A DNA stretch of 11,992 bases from Candidatus Bathyarchaeota archaeon (GTDB taxonomy: Archaea > Thermoproteota > Bathyarchaeia > TCS64), in NCBI GenBank assembly GCA_018396515.1, contig JAGTQJ010000035.1, positions 1 to 11,992 of the forward strand. Reading direction: 5' to 3'. Below are positions 1 to 6,528 of the stretch, one piece after another. The first letter of the stretch is position 1; each line of letters begins with the position of its first letter. The position numbers and the translations under genes are program-made. The notes under the pieces were generated by a model that saw nothing but the letters and a program-made list of their open reading frames with translations, had not been told where the DNA came from and searched no databases.

Positions 1-315
1 GCCCTCCTCGGTTATGTCTCCAAGCTCCCTAAAGCGCCCTGCAACCCCCTTATATGGCGAGTAGGGCGAGACCAGAAAGGTCAGGATTATGAAGGGAGCA
101 GCCACAAAAAATGGAAAATTTAGTGGAAATGTGTTGTAAGTGAAAAACGGGATTATGAAGGAGAGGTTGCCAATCATCACATGCAAAAATTTACGGGAAA
201 ACCTCCTCGAAATTTTAAATTTGATCATTCTTCCAGAAACAAAAATTATAGCTAAAATATATGTGTAGCAAAGAGACATCAATGCCAAATTTAATTGCAA
301 TTCAGAATTAATCAT
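1..315 (-). CDS. Diacylglycerol/polyprenol kinase-like membrane protein (5' part, cut by window edge)
   Basis: An open frame of 105 codons starts at ATG 315-313 and runs off the left edge; an in-frame stop lies just upstream, so this is the true N-terminal region. It begins with a hydrophobic helix at about residues 8-27. A cytosolic stretch carrying SRKFLHVMIGN (about 40-50) follows, then one or two more hydrophobic segments, and the fragment ends ELGDITEEG. The R-K-x-x-H motif next to the first helices and the acidic ITEEG loop resemble archaeal proteins annotated as diacylglycerol/polyprenol (dolichol) kinase or phosphatidate-cytidylyltransferase-like, which are CTP-using lipid enzymes in the membrane. 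The catalytic C-terminal half is outside the window, so the exact reaction is open. The fragment is more A/T-rich than the genes to its right. A downstream ATG at 228 would cut off the first helix and is less likely. Confidence 0.72.
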   Translation of the reverse strand, partial: MINSELQLNLALMSLCYTYILAIIFVSGRMIKFKISRRFSRKFLHVMIGNLSFIIPFFTYNTFPLNFPFFVAAPFIILTFLVSPYSPYKGVAGRFRELGDITEEG

Positions 316-588
316 CAATCATCCCACTCTGATCATCCATACCATCTACCACAGTTAAAGAGATTAAAAAATAGAAAAATGAAGGTAAAACAACATTCTT
401 TAAACCGATCTTTCACAGTGCCATCTCCCCTTTCAGCTTTAGACAAAAGCCTTTCAAGGATTAATGGTCTACTTTTAGCTTAAAGCTTCTAGGGGTTGAA
501 GCGTGAAATCTCATGTTAAGGTTTGTGGGAGGGTGAGCCCAGAAAGGCTAAATAGCTTGCTCGAGCGTTCGAGTTAGGGCGTTGTCCG
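316..588. other. A/T-rich divergent intergenic region
   Basis: This 273-bp gap separates the leftward lipid-kinase-like gene from the rightward pyrophosphatase gene and must hold both promoters. On the minus strand a TTTAAAG element near 397-403 could be the TATA box for the left gene. On the plus strand a CTAAATAG element at 548-555, preceded by the purine-rich AGAAAGG, lies about 35 bp before the pyrophosphatase ATG and could be its BRE/TATA. A small dyad, CTCGA/TCGAG with a 4-nt loop, sits just downstream at about 560-573. A short open frame at 295-483 looks like chance and overlaps the left gene. Nothing else is recognisable. Confidence 0.4.
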
Positions 589-1140
589 ATGAACCTTTGG
601 AGAGATATTCCATGCGGGGATAAACCACCGGAGTTCCTCAACATGGTGGTTGAGGTTGTGAGCGGTTCGAGAGATAAATACGAGTATAACACCAATTGGG
701 AGGTCTTTGTTCTGGATCGGATAATACCATCATCCGTTGTCTTCCCCGTGGAGTACGGATTTGTTCCCCAGACATGGTTTGATGACGAGGACCCCCTGGA
801 CATAATGGCCTTGAGCTATGAGCCCCTAGAGGTCGGATGCCTGGTGAAGGTTAGGGTCATAGGGGCGCTGATAATCGAGGATGAGAAGGGCGAGGATCCG
901 AAGATACTCTCGGTTCTCGTAAACGATGCGAGATTTGAGGGATACAGAGACATCAGCGATGTCCATCCCCACAAGCTTAGGGAGATACAGGAGTTCTTCG
1001 AGACTTATAAGAGGCTCGAACCCTACAAGTGGGCTAGGTTCAAGGAATGGAAAAAGGCTGAGGAGGCAATGAATATAGTTGATTACGCGATTAAAAGATT
1101 CAGGGAGCTTGGCCGAGTTTCCCCTACGCGTATTTTCTGA
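589..1140 (+). CDS. ppa: Inorganic pyrophosphatase, family I (soluble)
   Basis: Hydrolyses pyrophosphate to two phosphates in the cytosol, pulling biosynthetic reactions (nucleic acid, tRNA charging, lipid activation) forward; the enzyme needs Mg2+. The 183 residues match the usual 170-185 of archaeal family I enzymes. The family residues are visible: E22 and the GSRDKYE stretch (26-32) for substrate and proton handling, R44, FPVEYGFVP (52-60) with the active-site tyrosine Y56, the metal-binding D-x-D-P-x-D signature at 66-71, a second acidic metal and lysine set in DEKGEDPK (98-105), and the late YKW (146-148). The N-terminus MNLWRDI is typical, which supports the ATG at 589. No strong ribosome binding site is seen, so the transcript may have a short leader. 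It stands alone between the left-edge membrane gene and the convergent ykoC. Recognition is confident. Confidence 0.97.
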   Translation: MNLWRDIPCGDKPPEFLNMVVEVVSGSRDKYEYNTNWEVFVLDRIIPSSVVFPVEYGFVPQTWFDDEDPLDIMALSYEPLEVGCLVKVRVIGALIIEDEKGEDPKILSVLVNDARFEGYRDISDVHPHKLREIQEFFETYKRLEPYKWARFKEWKKAEEAMNIVDYAIKRFRELGRVSPTRIF

Positions 1141-1176
1141 ATCCGTTTTCAATCTAGGCTCCAATCTTCTAGGATA

Positions 1177-1268
1177 GATTTTCTAAAAATCCCGTTTACC
1201 CTCGTGGACAAATTTAATCTGGCGTATTTAAATCAAGCTATCTTCTCAATATTTCACAGAAATGTGAA
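1177..1268. terminator. Candidate hairpins / terminator region between convergent ppa and ykoC
   Basis: Two small perfect hairpins lie in the A/T-rich gap between convergent genes. The first is GATTTT/AAAATC with a 3-nt loop at 1177-1191. The second is TTCACA/TGTGAA closed by a GAAA tetraloop at 1253-1268, followed by a T-run at about 1280-1284. Archaeal termination relies mostly on T-rich tracts, so the runs may matter more than the stems. The whole gap 1141-1330 is A/T-rich and contains no convincing open frame. Confidence 0.3.
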
Positions 1269-1330
1269 CTTCAGACTCATTTTTATAGATTATTAAGTTG
1301 TAATATAATATCCTTATTCTTCAATTATTT

Positions 1331-2026
1331 TTAAGGGAGAAAGGCTATTATGATCTGTAGTGCTATGGAGGCTGTGACCATGAGTTCGGGGAGGCCGAAT
1401 ATTACCTTCACCCTCACCTTCCTCAATGCGAAACCCCTAAGCTCCGCACCTATCCCCGTCCAGACAGCCCTCTCGTAGCCAACGCTCAGGAGGGGCAGCA
1501 TGATGGATCTCACATCAGTCGGGGTTATGGGAAACCTTCTATAACCCCTCTCAAGCCTCGCCAGCTGTATCTCCCTAAAGTCCCTCTCCATGAGGGGGAA
1601 GAGCCTCAGGGAGTAGGCTATGGAGAAGGCCAGCCCCTTTGGCAGCCTTAGCTCCGCCTCCAGATGCCTTATGAGTTCCCTGGGGCTCGTCGAGGAGAAG
1701 AATATCAAAGCCGCCCCAGCAATGGCTAGAAGCCTTAGGCCTATCGTTAGGGTGGCGTTTAGGGCGCCTACCCTCACCTCTAAGGGACCCATATAGGCCA
1801 CCGGGTCGCCTGTGTTGGCCACGATTAAGGCGTTCAAGAAGGTTCCCCAGATGGCTATGGCTAAGAGCAGAATGATCCACCTCGACCTCCTGAAACCAAT
1901 TGAGAATCCCAAGAGGCCGTTGGGAAGCCCAATGGCTGCGAGCTGCCTTGGCTCCCTGAATATGAAGGCTAGGGCTGTGATGGCCAAGGAGTATAGGAAT
2001 GTTGAGGTGGGGGTGGGCTTCCTCAA
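1331..2026 (-). CDS. ykoC: ECF transporter transmembrane component (EcfT/CbiQ family), thiamine-precursor system
   Basis: This is the membrane scaffold that couples ATP hydrolysis by the tandem ATPase to substrate release by the S component. It is 231 residues from the chosen start, close to B. subtilis YkoC. It has several hydrophobic segments, then a long cytosolic region with the two coupling-helix signatures of the family, here ARLERG (about 156-161) and ELRGF (about 195-199), then a last membrane helix. The start is uncertain. A TTG at 2026-2024 overlaps the TGA of ykoD (TTGA) and has an AGGTG ribosome binding site 6 nt upstream; I prefer it. A GTG at 2083 would add 19 residues (Gly-rich, with two cysteines) that only mirror the ykoD frame, giving 250 residues. 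The neighbours ykoD, ykoE and tenA indicate thiamine or HMP as cargo; without them it would be a generic EcfT. Confidence 0.9.
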   Translation of the reverse strand: MRKPTPTSTFLYSLAITALAFIFREPRQLAAIGLPNGLLGFSIGFRRSRWIILLLAIAIWGTFLNALIVANTGDPVAYMGPLEVRVGALNATLTIGLRLLAIAGAALIFFSSTSPRELIRHLEAELRLPKGLAFSIAYSLRLFPLMERDFREIQLARLERGYRRFPITPTDVRSIMLPLLSVGYERAVWTGIGAELRGFALRKVRVKVIFGLPELMVTASIALQIIIAFLP

Positions 2027-3492
2027 ATAAGGACACCTGCCACATGCTCCAATGTCTCCACGACCCTGCCCCTGTCCTCCCACCTCAGCCTCCCATCCTC
2101 GATCATTAGGGCTCCATCAGAGAGTTCCCCCACGACCCTAGAGTCGTGGGTGGCTATGAGGATGGAGAGTCCCTTCTCCCTGAGCCTCTCTACGAAGCCT
2201 CTAAGGGTGCAGAACAGCCTGTAGTCGAGGCCGGCCGTCGGCTCGTCCAACAGCATCACATCAGGCCTGTAGCACCCCCCTATGGCGATGGACAGCCACA
2301 TCCTCTGGCCGAAGCTCAGCCTGTAGGGGCTCTGGCTTCTAAGCTCCTGGTACCAGGGGATCATCCCGGCGGCCTCCGCGAATCCTAGGCCCCCCTTCCT
2401 AGATGCCTCCTTCACCTCTCCCTCGAGGGTTGAGGCGACGAATAGGTGGTCCGGCTGCTGTGGGATGTAGAATATAGCCCTAAGTAACTTACTTCTTTTC
2501 ATCCTCAAGATATCTGAGCCCCTCACCCTTATAGAGCCTGATAGGGGCTTGACCGCTCCGATGAGGGTCTTCAGCAGGGTGGTCTTACCTGAGCCGTTTG
2601 GGCCCACAAGGGCGATCACCTCCCCCCTATTCACCTCGAAGGAGGCCTCCTTAATGAGGGGCCTATCTTCAATCTGGCCCACATCGAGGGAGTCCACCTC
2701 AAGGACGGCTCCACTATCTGGTCTCCTCTGGGGCTCCCTGACCTCCGGCCTCCTCGCGTCGATGCCCATCAAGGCCAGCCTCTCCAGTTCCTCATCCCGA
2801 AGAGCCATACCTGGGCCGTACTCGTCTTTAACGGTCCCCCTGTCGATCACCATCAACCTGTCGGCCTCCCCTATGAAGTGCCTGGCCTTATGCTCGACAA
2901 CTATCACGGAAGATCCCCCCTTCCTAGCCTCCTCCACAAGCCTCTTTACCTCCCTTATCCCCCAGGGGTCGAGGGAGGCTGTGGGCTCATCGAGTATTAG
3001 GAGCTTGGGCTCATGGACTATAGCCGATGCGAATGTGAGCCTCCTCTTCTCCCCGCTTGAGAGGTCTTCAACATGGAAATGAGCCTTGTCCAGGAGGCCA
3101 AACCTCCTCAGGGCCCCCTCCACAGCCTTCCCTACCTCCTCGTCCCTGTATCCCAAGTTCTCTAGGAGGAATGAGGCTTCATCCCATGGGGTCGGCATGG
3201 CGAGCTGCCTATCTGGATCTTGGAGAACCGCCCCCACCACCCTAGGCACACTCTTGAACCCCGAGGGGTCCAGGGGGTTAACCCCATAGATCTCCGAAGA
3301 GCCCTCAATGACGCCCCCAAGCAGGTTGGAGAGGACGCCGGTGAAAGCCAGGAGGAGCGTGGTCTTACCCGAGCCCGATGGGCCCGCCACGAGGAGGAGG
3401 CCCCCCTCATCGATGCTGCTCGATACGCCTCTGAGGATACGCCTCCCAGGAGTGTAGCAGGCCTCCCCTATCTCAAACCTAACCCCAGCCAT
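2023..3492 (-). CDS. ykoD: ECF transporter tandem ATPase (fused EcfA-EcfA', YkoD type)
   Basis: One 489-residue chain carries two ABC ATPase domains, as in B. subtilis YkoD, in place of separate EcfA1 and EcfA2. Domain 1 has Walker A GPSGSGKTT (about 37-45), Q-loop Q91 in a QDPDRQL motif typical of ECF ATPases, signature LSSGE (144-148), Walker B LLILDE (164-169) and switch histidine H201. A linker of about 40 residues follows. Domain 2 has Walker A GPNGSGKTT (297-305), Q-loop near 345-346, signature LSFGQ (392-396), Walker B VMLLDE (412-417) and H449. Both sites look catalytically complete. ATG 3492-3490 is preferred because GGAGG lies 6 nt upstream; a GTG at 3522 would add 10 residues. It is the first gene of the leftward ykoD-ykoC unit, with its stop overlapping the ykoC start. 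A TATA-like TTATAT at about 3550-3558 (minus strand) could be its promoter. Confidence 0.94.
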   Translation of the reverse strand: MAGVRFEIGEACYTPGRRILRGVSSSIDEGGLLLVAGPSGSGKTTLLLAFTGVLSNLLGGVIEGSSEIYGVNPLDPSGFKSVPRVVGAVLQDPDRQLAMPTPWDEASFLLENLGYRDEEVGKAVEGALRRFGLLDKAHFHVEDLSSGEKRRLTFASAIVHEPKLLILDEPTASLDPWGIREVKRLVEEARKGGSSVIVVEHKARHFIGEADRLMVIDRGTVKDEYGPGMALRDEELERLALMGIDARRPEVREPQRRPDSGAVLEVDSLDVGQIEDRPLIKEASFEVNRGEVIALVGPNGSGKTTLLKTLIGAVKPLSGSIRVRGSDILRMKRSKLLRAIFYIPQQPDHLFVASTLEGEVKEASRKGGLGFAEAAGMIPWYQELRSQSPYRLSFGQRMWLSIAIGGCYRPDVMLLDEPTAGLDYRLFCTLRGFVERLREKGLSILIATHDSRVVGELSDGALMIEDGRLRWEDRGRVVETLEHVAGVLI

Positions 3493-3638
3493 ATAGCTCC
3501 TCCACGCTCCTCTAGGGCCCACAGACAGGGAATAGATATCGAGGAGAGAATATAATAGTCATGTAAATATCTTCTCGGGAAATATTGAGGAAAATGGGAA
3601 AACCCTTATCTATGTTTATCAGCTTCTAGAACTGCTCG
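3493..3638. promoter_or_regulatory. Shared divergent control region ykoDC / ykoE-tenA
   Basis: About 145 bp separate the starts of ykoD (minus) and ykoE (plus), so both promoters lie here. For ykoD a TATTATATT element at about 3550-3558 and a strong GGAGG before the ATG fit a short-leader transcript. For ykoE, A/T-rich TTATCTA at about 3606-3612 and TTTATC at 3615-3620 lie 20-33 bp before the GTG, and no ribosome binding site is present, which fits a leaderless or nearly leaderless mRNA. A perfect 8-bp palindrome TTCTAGAA at 3624-3631 sits between the TATA-like element and the ykoE start, where a repressor would block initiation. No TPP-riboswitch core was seen. Confidence 0.45.
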
Positions 3639-4190
3639 GTGGATCGATTGCAGGGGTCTCCGCGTGGAACTATCCAGAGGTATACGGCCATAGATTATGC
3701 GATGCTGGCCGTTGTGGCCGTGGTGGCTGCCATAATATTCTGGGCCACATGGTTCATCTATGACTTTGGGGTGGGGCTCGGCGGCCCAGTCTTCGCTAGG
3801 CTGGTATCATATGGTCTCTGGTTCATTGGAGCCCCATTGGCGGCCTCCCTGATAAGGAAGCCCCTCTCAGCCTTCCTGGGCGAGACATTGGGGGCGCTGG
3901 TCGAGACCCTGGTGCCGACGGTTGGAGGCTTCACAAACCTCATCTACGGAGTGGCCCAGGGCGCCGCCTCAGAGCTTGGATATCTACTCCTCAGATACAG
4001 GAGGTGGGGTGTTGGGTCAGGAGCCCTGGCTGGTGCCCTAGCCGCCTTCCCATGCGTGGCCCTAGACTCGATCCTCTTCGGCGAGATAGCCACGGCCGAG
4101 GTGATGGCCCTCTGGCTCCTGGCAGCCGTCCTCAGCGGAGCTATCTATGGGGCGCTGGCTGCGGGTGGCGCAGCTACCATCAGGAGATGA
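3639..4190 (+). CDS. ykoE: ECF transporter substrate-binding S component, thiamine/HMP (YkoE family)
   Basis: This membrane protein binds thiamine or its pyrimidine precursor and docks on YkoC/YkoD. It is 183 residues with about five or six hydrophobic helices (roughly 18-40, 52-72, 76-92, 96-115, 124-145, 152-176). The family look is clear in the stretch GLWFIGAPLAASLIRKP (about 59-75), followed by GETLGALVETL and then GVAQGAASELGYLLLRYRRWG (two halves around 104-124), the conserved YkoE core with its internal Gly, Glu and Arg. The start is GTG 3639 with no ribosome binding site, so the mRNA is probably leaderless. The first 15 residues are hydrophilic and could be shorter. tenA follows 6 nt after the stop, and ykoD is divergent. 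This pairing is what points to HMP or thiamine as substrate. Confidence 0.9.
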   Translation: MDRLQGSPRGTIQRYTAIDYAMLAVVAVVAAIIFWATWFIYDFGVGLGGPVFARLVSYGLWFIGAPLAASLIRKPLSAFLGETLGALVETLVPTVGGFTNLIYGVAQGAASELGYLLLRYRRWGVGSGALAGALAAFPCVALDSILFGEIATAEVMALWLLAAVLSGAIYGALAAGGAATIRR

Positions 4191-4196
4191 GGCGGG

Positions 4197-4856
4197 ATGG
4201 AGGGGCTCTCTGAAAGGCTTAGGAGAGAAGCTGATAATATATGGAGGAGAATAATAGAGCACCCCTTCGTTTTGGAACTCTATAGGGGTTCTCTACCCTT
4301 GGAGAAGTTCAGGTATTATGTCATCCAGGACTATAATTACCTGATAGGCATGATGCGGGCCTACTCCATCCTGGCCTCGAAGGCTGACTACGAGTTGGCG
4401 AGGGTAGCCTTGGAGATAGCTTATCTGGATGCGACGACGGAAATGGAGAACTACAGGAGGCTCTTGGAGAGATTAGGCCTGAGGCTCGGGGAGGTTATGA
4501 GGGTTGAGCCCTCCCCCACGAACATGGCCTACATGAACTATCTGCTGGCCACCGCCCTCTTCGGCGAGCCCATGGAATGCCTGGTGGCAACGCTCCCCTG
4601 CTTCTGGTCATACCTCGAGATAGGGGAGAGGCACAGGGACCTGCTTAGGGGGAATCCGAACGAGCTCTACAGGTCATGGGCTGAGGTATACATCACCGAG
4701 GAGTATAAGGGACTGGTGAGGAGGCTGAGGGAGATAATAGACGGTTTATGGGAGGGTGAGGACTATGATAGGTACAGGAGGATATTCAATATTAGCTCTA
4801 GGTATGAGTGGATGTTCTGGGAGATGGCCTACAAACTAGAAAGCTGGCCCATATAG
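4197..4856 (+). CDS. tenA: TenA family thiaminase II / aminopyrimidine aminohydrolase
   Basis: This cytosolic all-helical enzyme converts aminomethyl-HMP to HMP, and can cleave thiamine, for salvage of the pyrimidine half of vitamin B1. It is 219 residues, normal for the family. Catalytic-type residues align with B. subtilis TenA: D45 in VIQDYNYL, Y115, the nucleophile C135 in LPCFWSYLEIG, Y165, and E204 in the C-terminal YEWMFWEMAY. It therefore belongs to the TenA_C (cysteine) branch, not to the Cys-lacking TenA_E branch. The ATG at 4197 follows the ykoE stop by 6 nt with a weak GAGG-like site, so ykoE-tenA is one transcription unit. The enzyme next to an HMP-type transporter supports uptake followed by salvage. 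A downstream HMP kinase (ThiD) is needed but is not in the window. Confidence 0.96.
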   Translation: MEGLSERLRREADNIWRRIIEHPFVLELYRGSLPLEKFRYYVIQDYNYLIGMMRAYSILASKADYELARVALEIAYLDATTEMENYRRLLERLGLRLGEVMRVEPSPTNMAYMNYLLATALFGEPMECLVATLPCFWSYLEIGERHRDLLRGNPNELYRSWAEVYITEEYKGLVRRLREIIDGLWEGEDYDRYRRIFNISSRYEWMFWEMAYKLESWPI

Positions 4857-5104
4857 CAAACGCTGATCGCCTTAAAATGATCGTAATTACTTTATTGGAA
4901 TTAATGTAGTTTTATGTTGATCTAGATTTTTGATCATATTTAGAGCTGTTGAATTAAAATAGCCTTACTTCGGGGATTCAATAGGTCCCCATTTTTATCT
5001 TATATCTGGAGGCCTCCTTAGGAGGCTAGTTACTCTGGTTCATCTTCATGAAGGATATAAGGTTCTGAGGGGATTATCCATCGGGGTAATCGGGAGAGGG
5101 AGGG
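4857..5104 (+). promoter_or_regulatory. Upstream region of the winged-helix/Yip1 gene with two TATA-like elements and two dyads
   Basis: This A/T-rich gap contains a T-rich tract near 4925-4931 that may end tenA transcription, and a GGGGA/TCCCC hairpin at 4972-4990. TATA-like element 1 is at about 4993-5006 and is followed directly by dyad 1 at 5008-5026, where GGAGG, CCTCC and GGAGG occur in series and GCCTCC pairs with GGAGGC across TTA. TATA-like element 2 (GATATAAG, 5053-5060) is followed by dyad 2 at 5072-5091, with 8-nt arms GATTATCC and GGGTAATC around ATCG (one T·G mismatch). Dyad 2 lies where transcription from element 2 should start, a common position for archaeal operators. A run of GGGAG/GGAGG precedes the TTG start. 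Confidence 0.5.
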
Positions 5105-5956
5105 TTGTCGGAGGAGCAGGTGGACCTGGTGCTTTCGGCCATCAATCATCCCATACGTCGTGACATAGTTCGCTACCTAGCCGAGTCAGGGCCTCAGTCC
5201 TACACCTCCCTCTTGGAGAGGTTCAGGCTCCAAACCGGAACCTTGAACCATCACCTGAGGATGCTGGAGCCCATCCTAGAGCAAAATGGGGATAAGAGAT
5301 ACCATCTGAACAGGGAGGGGGAGATCGCCTATCAGACCATGAAGCATATGGAGGCCCTGTTATCCAGGCCTAGGCTTCCAGCCCTGAGGAGGAGGAAGGT
5401 GACCCCGATAATTAGGGGGTTGCCCCTCAGCCTCTTCAGGCTCCTGATCCACCCTTCACAGGCCTTCATGGAGGCCCAGGATAGGCTCGGCTCATATCTT
5501 CTATGCGGCCTCATAATCCTAGCCCTTTACATGGCCTCGACTCCCATCTCAGGCTTCTCTGCGGTTTTCAGATCTCTGGCTGGTGTCCTCGGAATGCTCA
5601 TCTTTAGCTACATCTTTCCAAGAGCGGTCTATAATAAGAGCCCCAGATTCTCCCGCCTCTTGGCCTCTATAGGCATGAGCTACCTCCCCCTATTGGTCTT
5701 CAACCTCCTGATAATGTTCTCCTTCTTCGAGTTCATAGCCTCCATCTCCTCCCCCCTTATTTTGGAGGATCCCGGGTATGCCGCTCTTATACAGGTCTAT
5801 GCAGCCCTCTTCATCTGGCGGTTCGCCCTCCTCTTCCTAGCCTTCAGATCTTCATGCAGGCTCTCCTCTGGTCAGTCCGTGGGAGCGGTCTTCGCCTTCT
5901 CCGTGATGGAGAGCGCTCTCGCATTGATTCTAGAGCACCTCTTCAGGGCATCCTAA
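5105..5956 (+). CDS. Winged-helix (ArsR-like) regulator fused to a Yip1-like membrane domain
   Basis: Two parts are visible in 283 residues. Residues 1-85 form a winged helix of ArsR type: INHPIRRDIVRYLAE, then YTSLLERF, then the recognition-helix stretch TGTLNHHLRML (45-55) and a beta wing (GDKRYHLNREGEIA). After a basic linker (about 88-105) come five predicted membrane helices at about 128-147, 154-176, 187-209, 227-247 and 257-280, with the general look of Yip1-type domains. The protein would bind DNA while anchored in the membrane. The start could be TTG 5105 or GTG 5120, the latter with GGAGG 5 nt upstream. Two dyads upstream are candidate operators. It heads a run of envelope genes and may regulate them or itself. 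The signal it senses cannot be read from the sequence. The winged helix is secure; the Yip1 label is less so. Confidence 0.8.
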   Translation: MSEEQVDLVLSAINHPIRRDIVRYLAESGPQSYTSLLERFRLQTGTLNHHLRMLEPILEQNGDKRYHLNREGEIAYQTMKHMEALLSRPRLPALRRRKVTPIIRGLPLSLFRLLIHPSQAFMEAQDRLGSYLLCGLIILALYMASTPISGFSAVFRSLAGVLGMLIFSYIFPRAVYNKSPRFSRLLASIGMSYLPLLVFNLLIMFSFFEFIASISSPLILEDPGYAALIQVYAALFIWRFALLFLAFRSSCRLSSGQSVGAVFAFSVMESALALILEHLFRAS

Positions 5957-6041
5957 CCATTGAAAGCCTCCTCGACAAGGGTTTCCTCTTCAAGAAGGTT
6001 AATACACCAGCTCAGACCACGGTGCTAGCGGAGGGGATAAG

Positions 6042-6494
6042 ATGAAGAGGCCTCTCGCCTTAGGTCTAATCGTCCTCGCTGCCGTGAGCGCCTTGGTCAT
6101 CCCGACATACGGATACCTCAGCTCTCTTAACAGGTACATAATAGCCCAAGAACAGGAGAAGCCCTACTTAGGATTAAGGCCTCGGGGTTGGCCTCCCAGA
6201 TGCCTCCCAAGACTGGAGGTCAGCGACGATTTCAAGGAGAGGGCTCTGAGTATAGCGATGGGGGACAATGATGTCAAGAGGCTGCTCGATGAGGGCTATA
6301 ATGTGACGATTGTCAAGCCCATCATAAGGGCGGTGGTTCAGGGCAATGGGGAGGTTACATTGAGGGCCACGGGGGCCCTGCTGGTGCTTAGGAAGAACGC
6401 CTCTGGGTTGGCAAATGTCGAGGTGGACATCGAGGCCGGAAGGGTGGCCAGGATAATCATCCTCAGCAGAACCGTAATACAGAAGAGCTCATAA
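6042..6494 (+). CDS. Small membrane-anchored or secreted protein of unknown function
   Basis: This 150-residue protein has an N-terminal hydrophobic segment (about 5-25) that acts as signal peptide or anchor, so the rest is extracytoplasmic. A Pro-rich linker with one cysteine (RGWPPRCLP, about 48-56) leads to an alpha/beta region. The helical part LSIAMGDNDVKRLLDEG (about 69-85) is followed by alternating strands ending in VEVDIEAGRVARIIILSR. This shape, one helix pair then a strand meander with an xVxVDxxxGxVxxI end, recalls PepSY-like domains, but I cannot confirm it. The ATG at 6042 has GGAGGGGAT just upstream, a strong ribosome binding site. It lies 85 nt after the winged-helix gene and 34 nt before the RDD gene. 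No function is assigned. Confidence 0.78.
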   Translation: MKRPLALGLIVLAAVSALVIPTYGYLSSLNRYIIAQEQEKPYLGLRPRGWPPRCLPRLEVSDDFKERALSIAMGDNDVKRLLDEGYNVTIVKPIIRAVVQGNGEVTLRATGALLVLRKNASGLANVEVDIEAGRVARIIILSRTVIQKSS

Positions 6495-6501
6495 ACCTCC
6501 C

Positions 6502-6528
6502 TTTTTATGCGATGTGAAGGATTGAAGG
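6502..6528 (+). promoter_or_regulatory. Candidate TATA element for a leaderless RDD-gene transcript
   Basis: TTTTTATG at 6502-6509 is centred about 24 bp before the ATG at 6529, the spacing expected when an archaeal transcript starts at or next to its start codon. The same T-run could serve as a terminator for the upstream gene, so this is tentative. Confidence 0.3.

Noticed and set aside
295..483. Open frame of 62 codons on the plus strand
   Set aside because: Low-complexity basic composition with no recognisable motif; it lies in A/T-rich intergenic DNA and overlaps the start of the better supported minus-strand gene.
516..1164. Minus-strand open frames across the pyrophosphatase gene
   Set aside because: They are antisense shadows of a gene with a full set of pyrophosphatase residues; their own products lack any motif.
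3541..3638. TPP riboswitch before the thiamine genes
   Set aside because: No conserved TPP-aptamer core words were seen, and there is too little room between the likely transcript start and ykoE.
4972..4990. GGGGA/TCCCC hairpin followed by a T-rich run as tenA terminator
   Set aside because: The stem is only 5 bp with a 9-nt loop, lies 116 bp after tenA, and the T-rich run is better read as the TATA element of the next gene.
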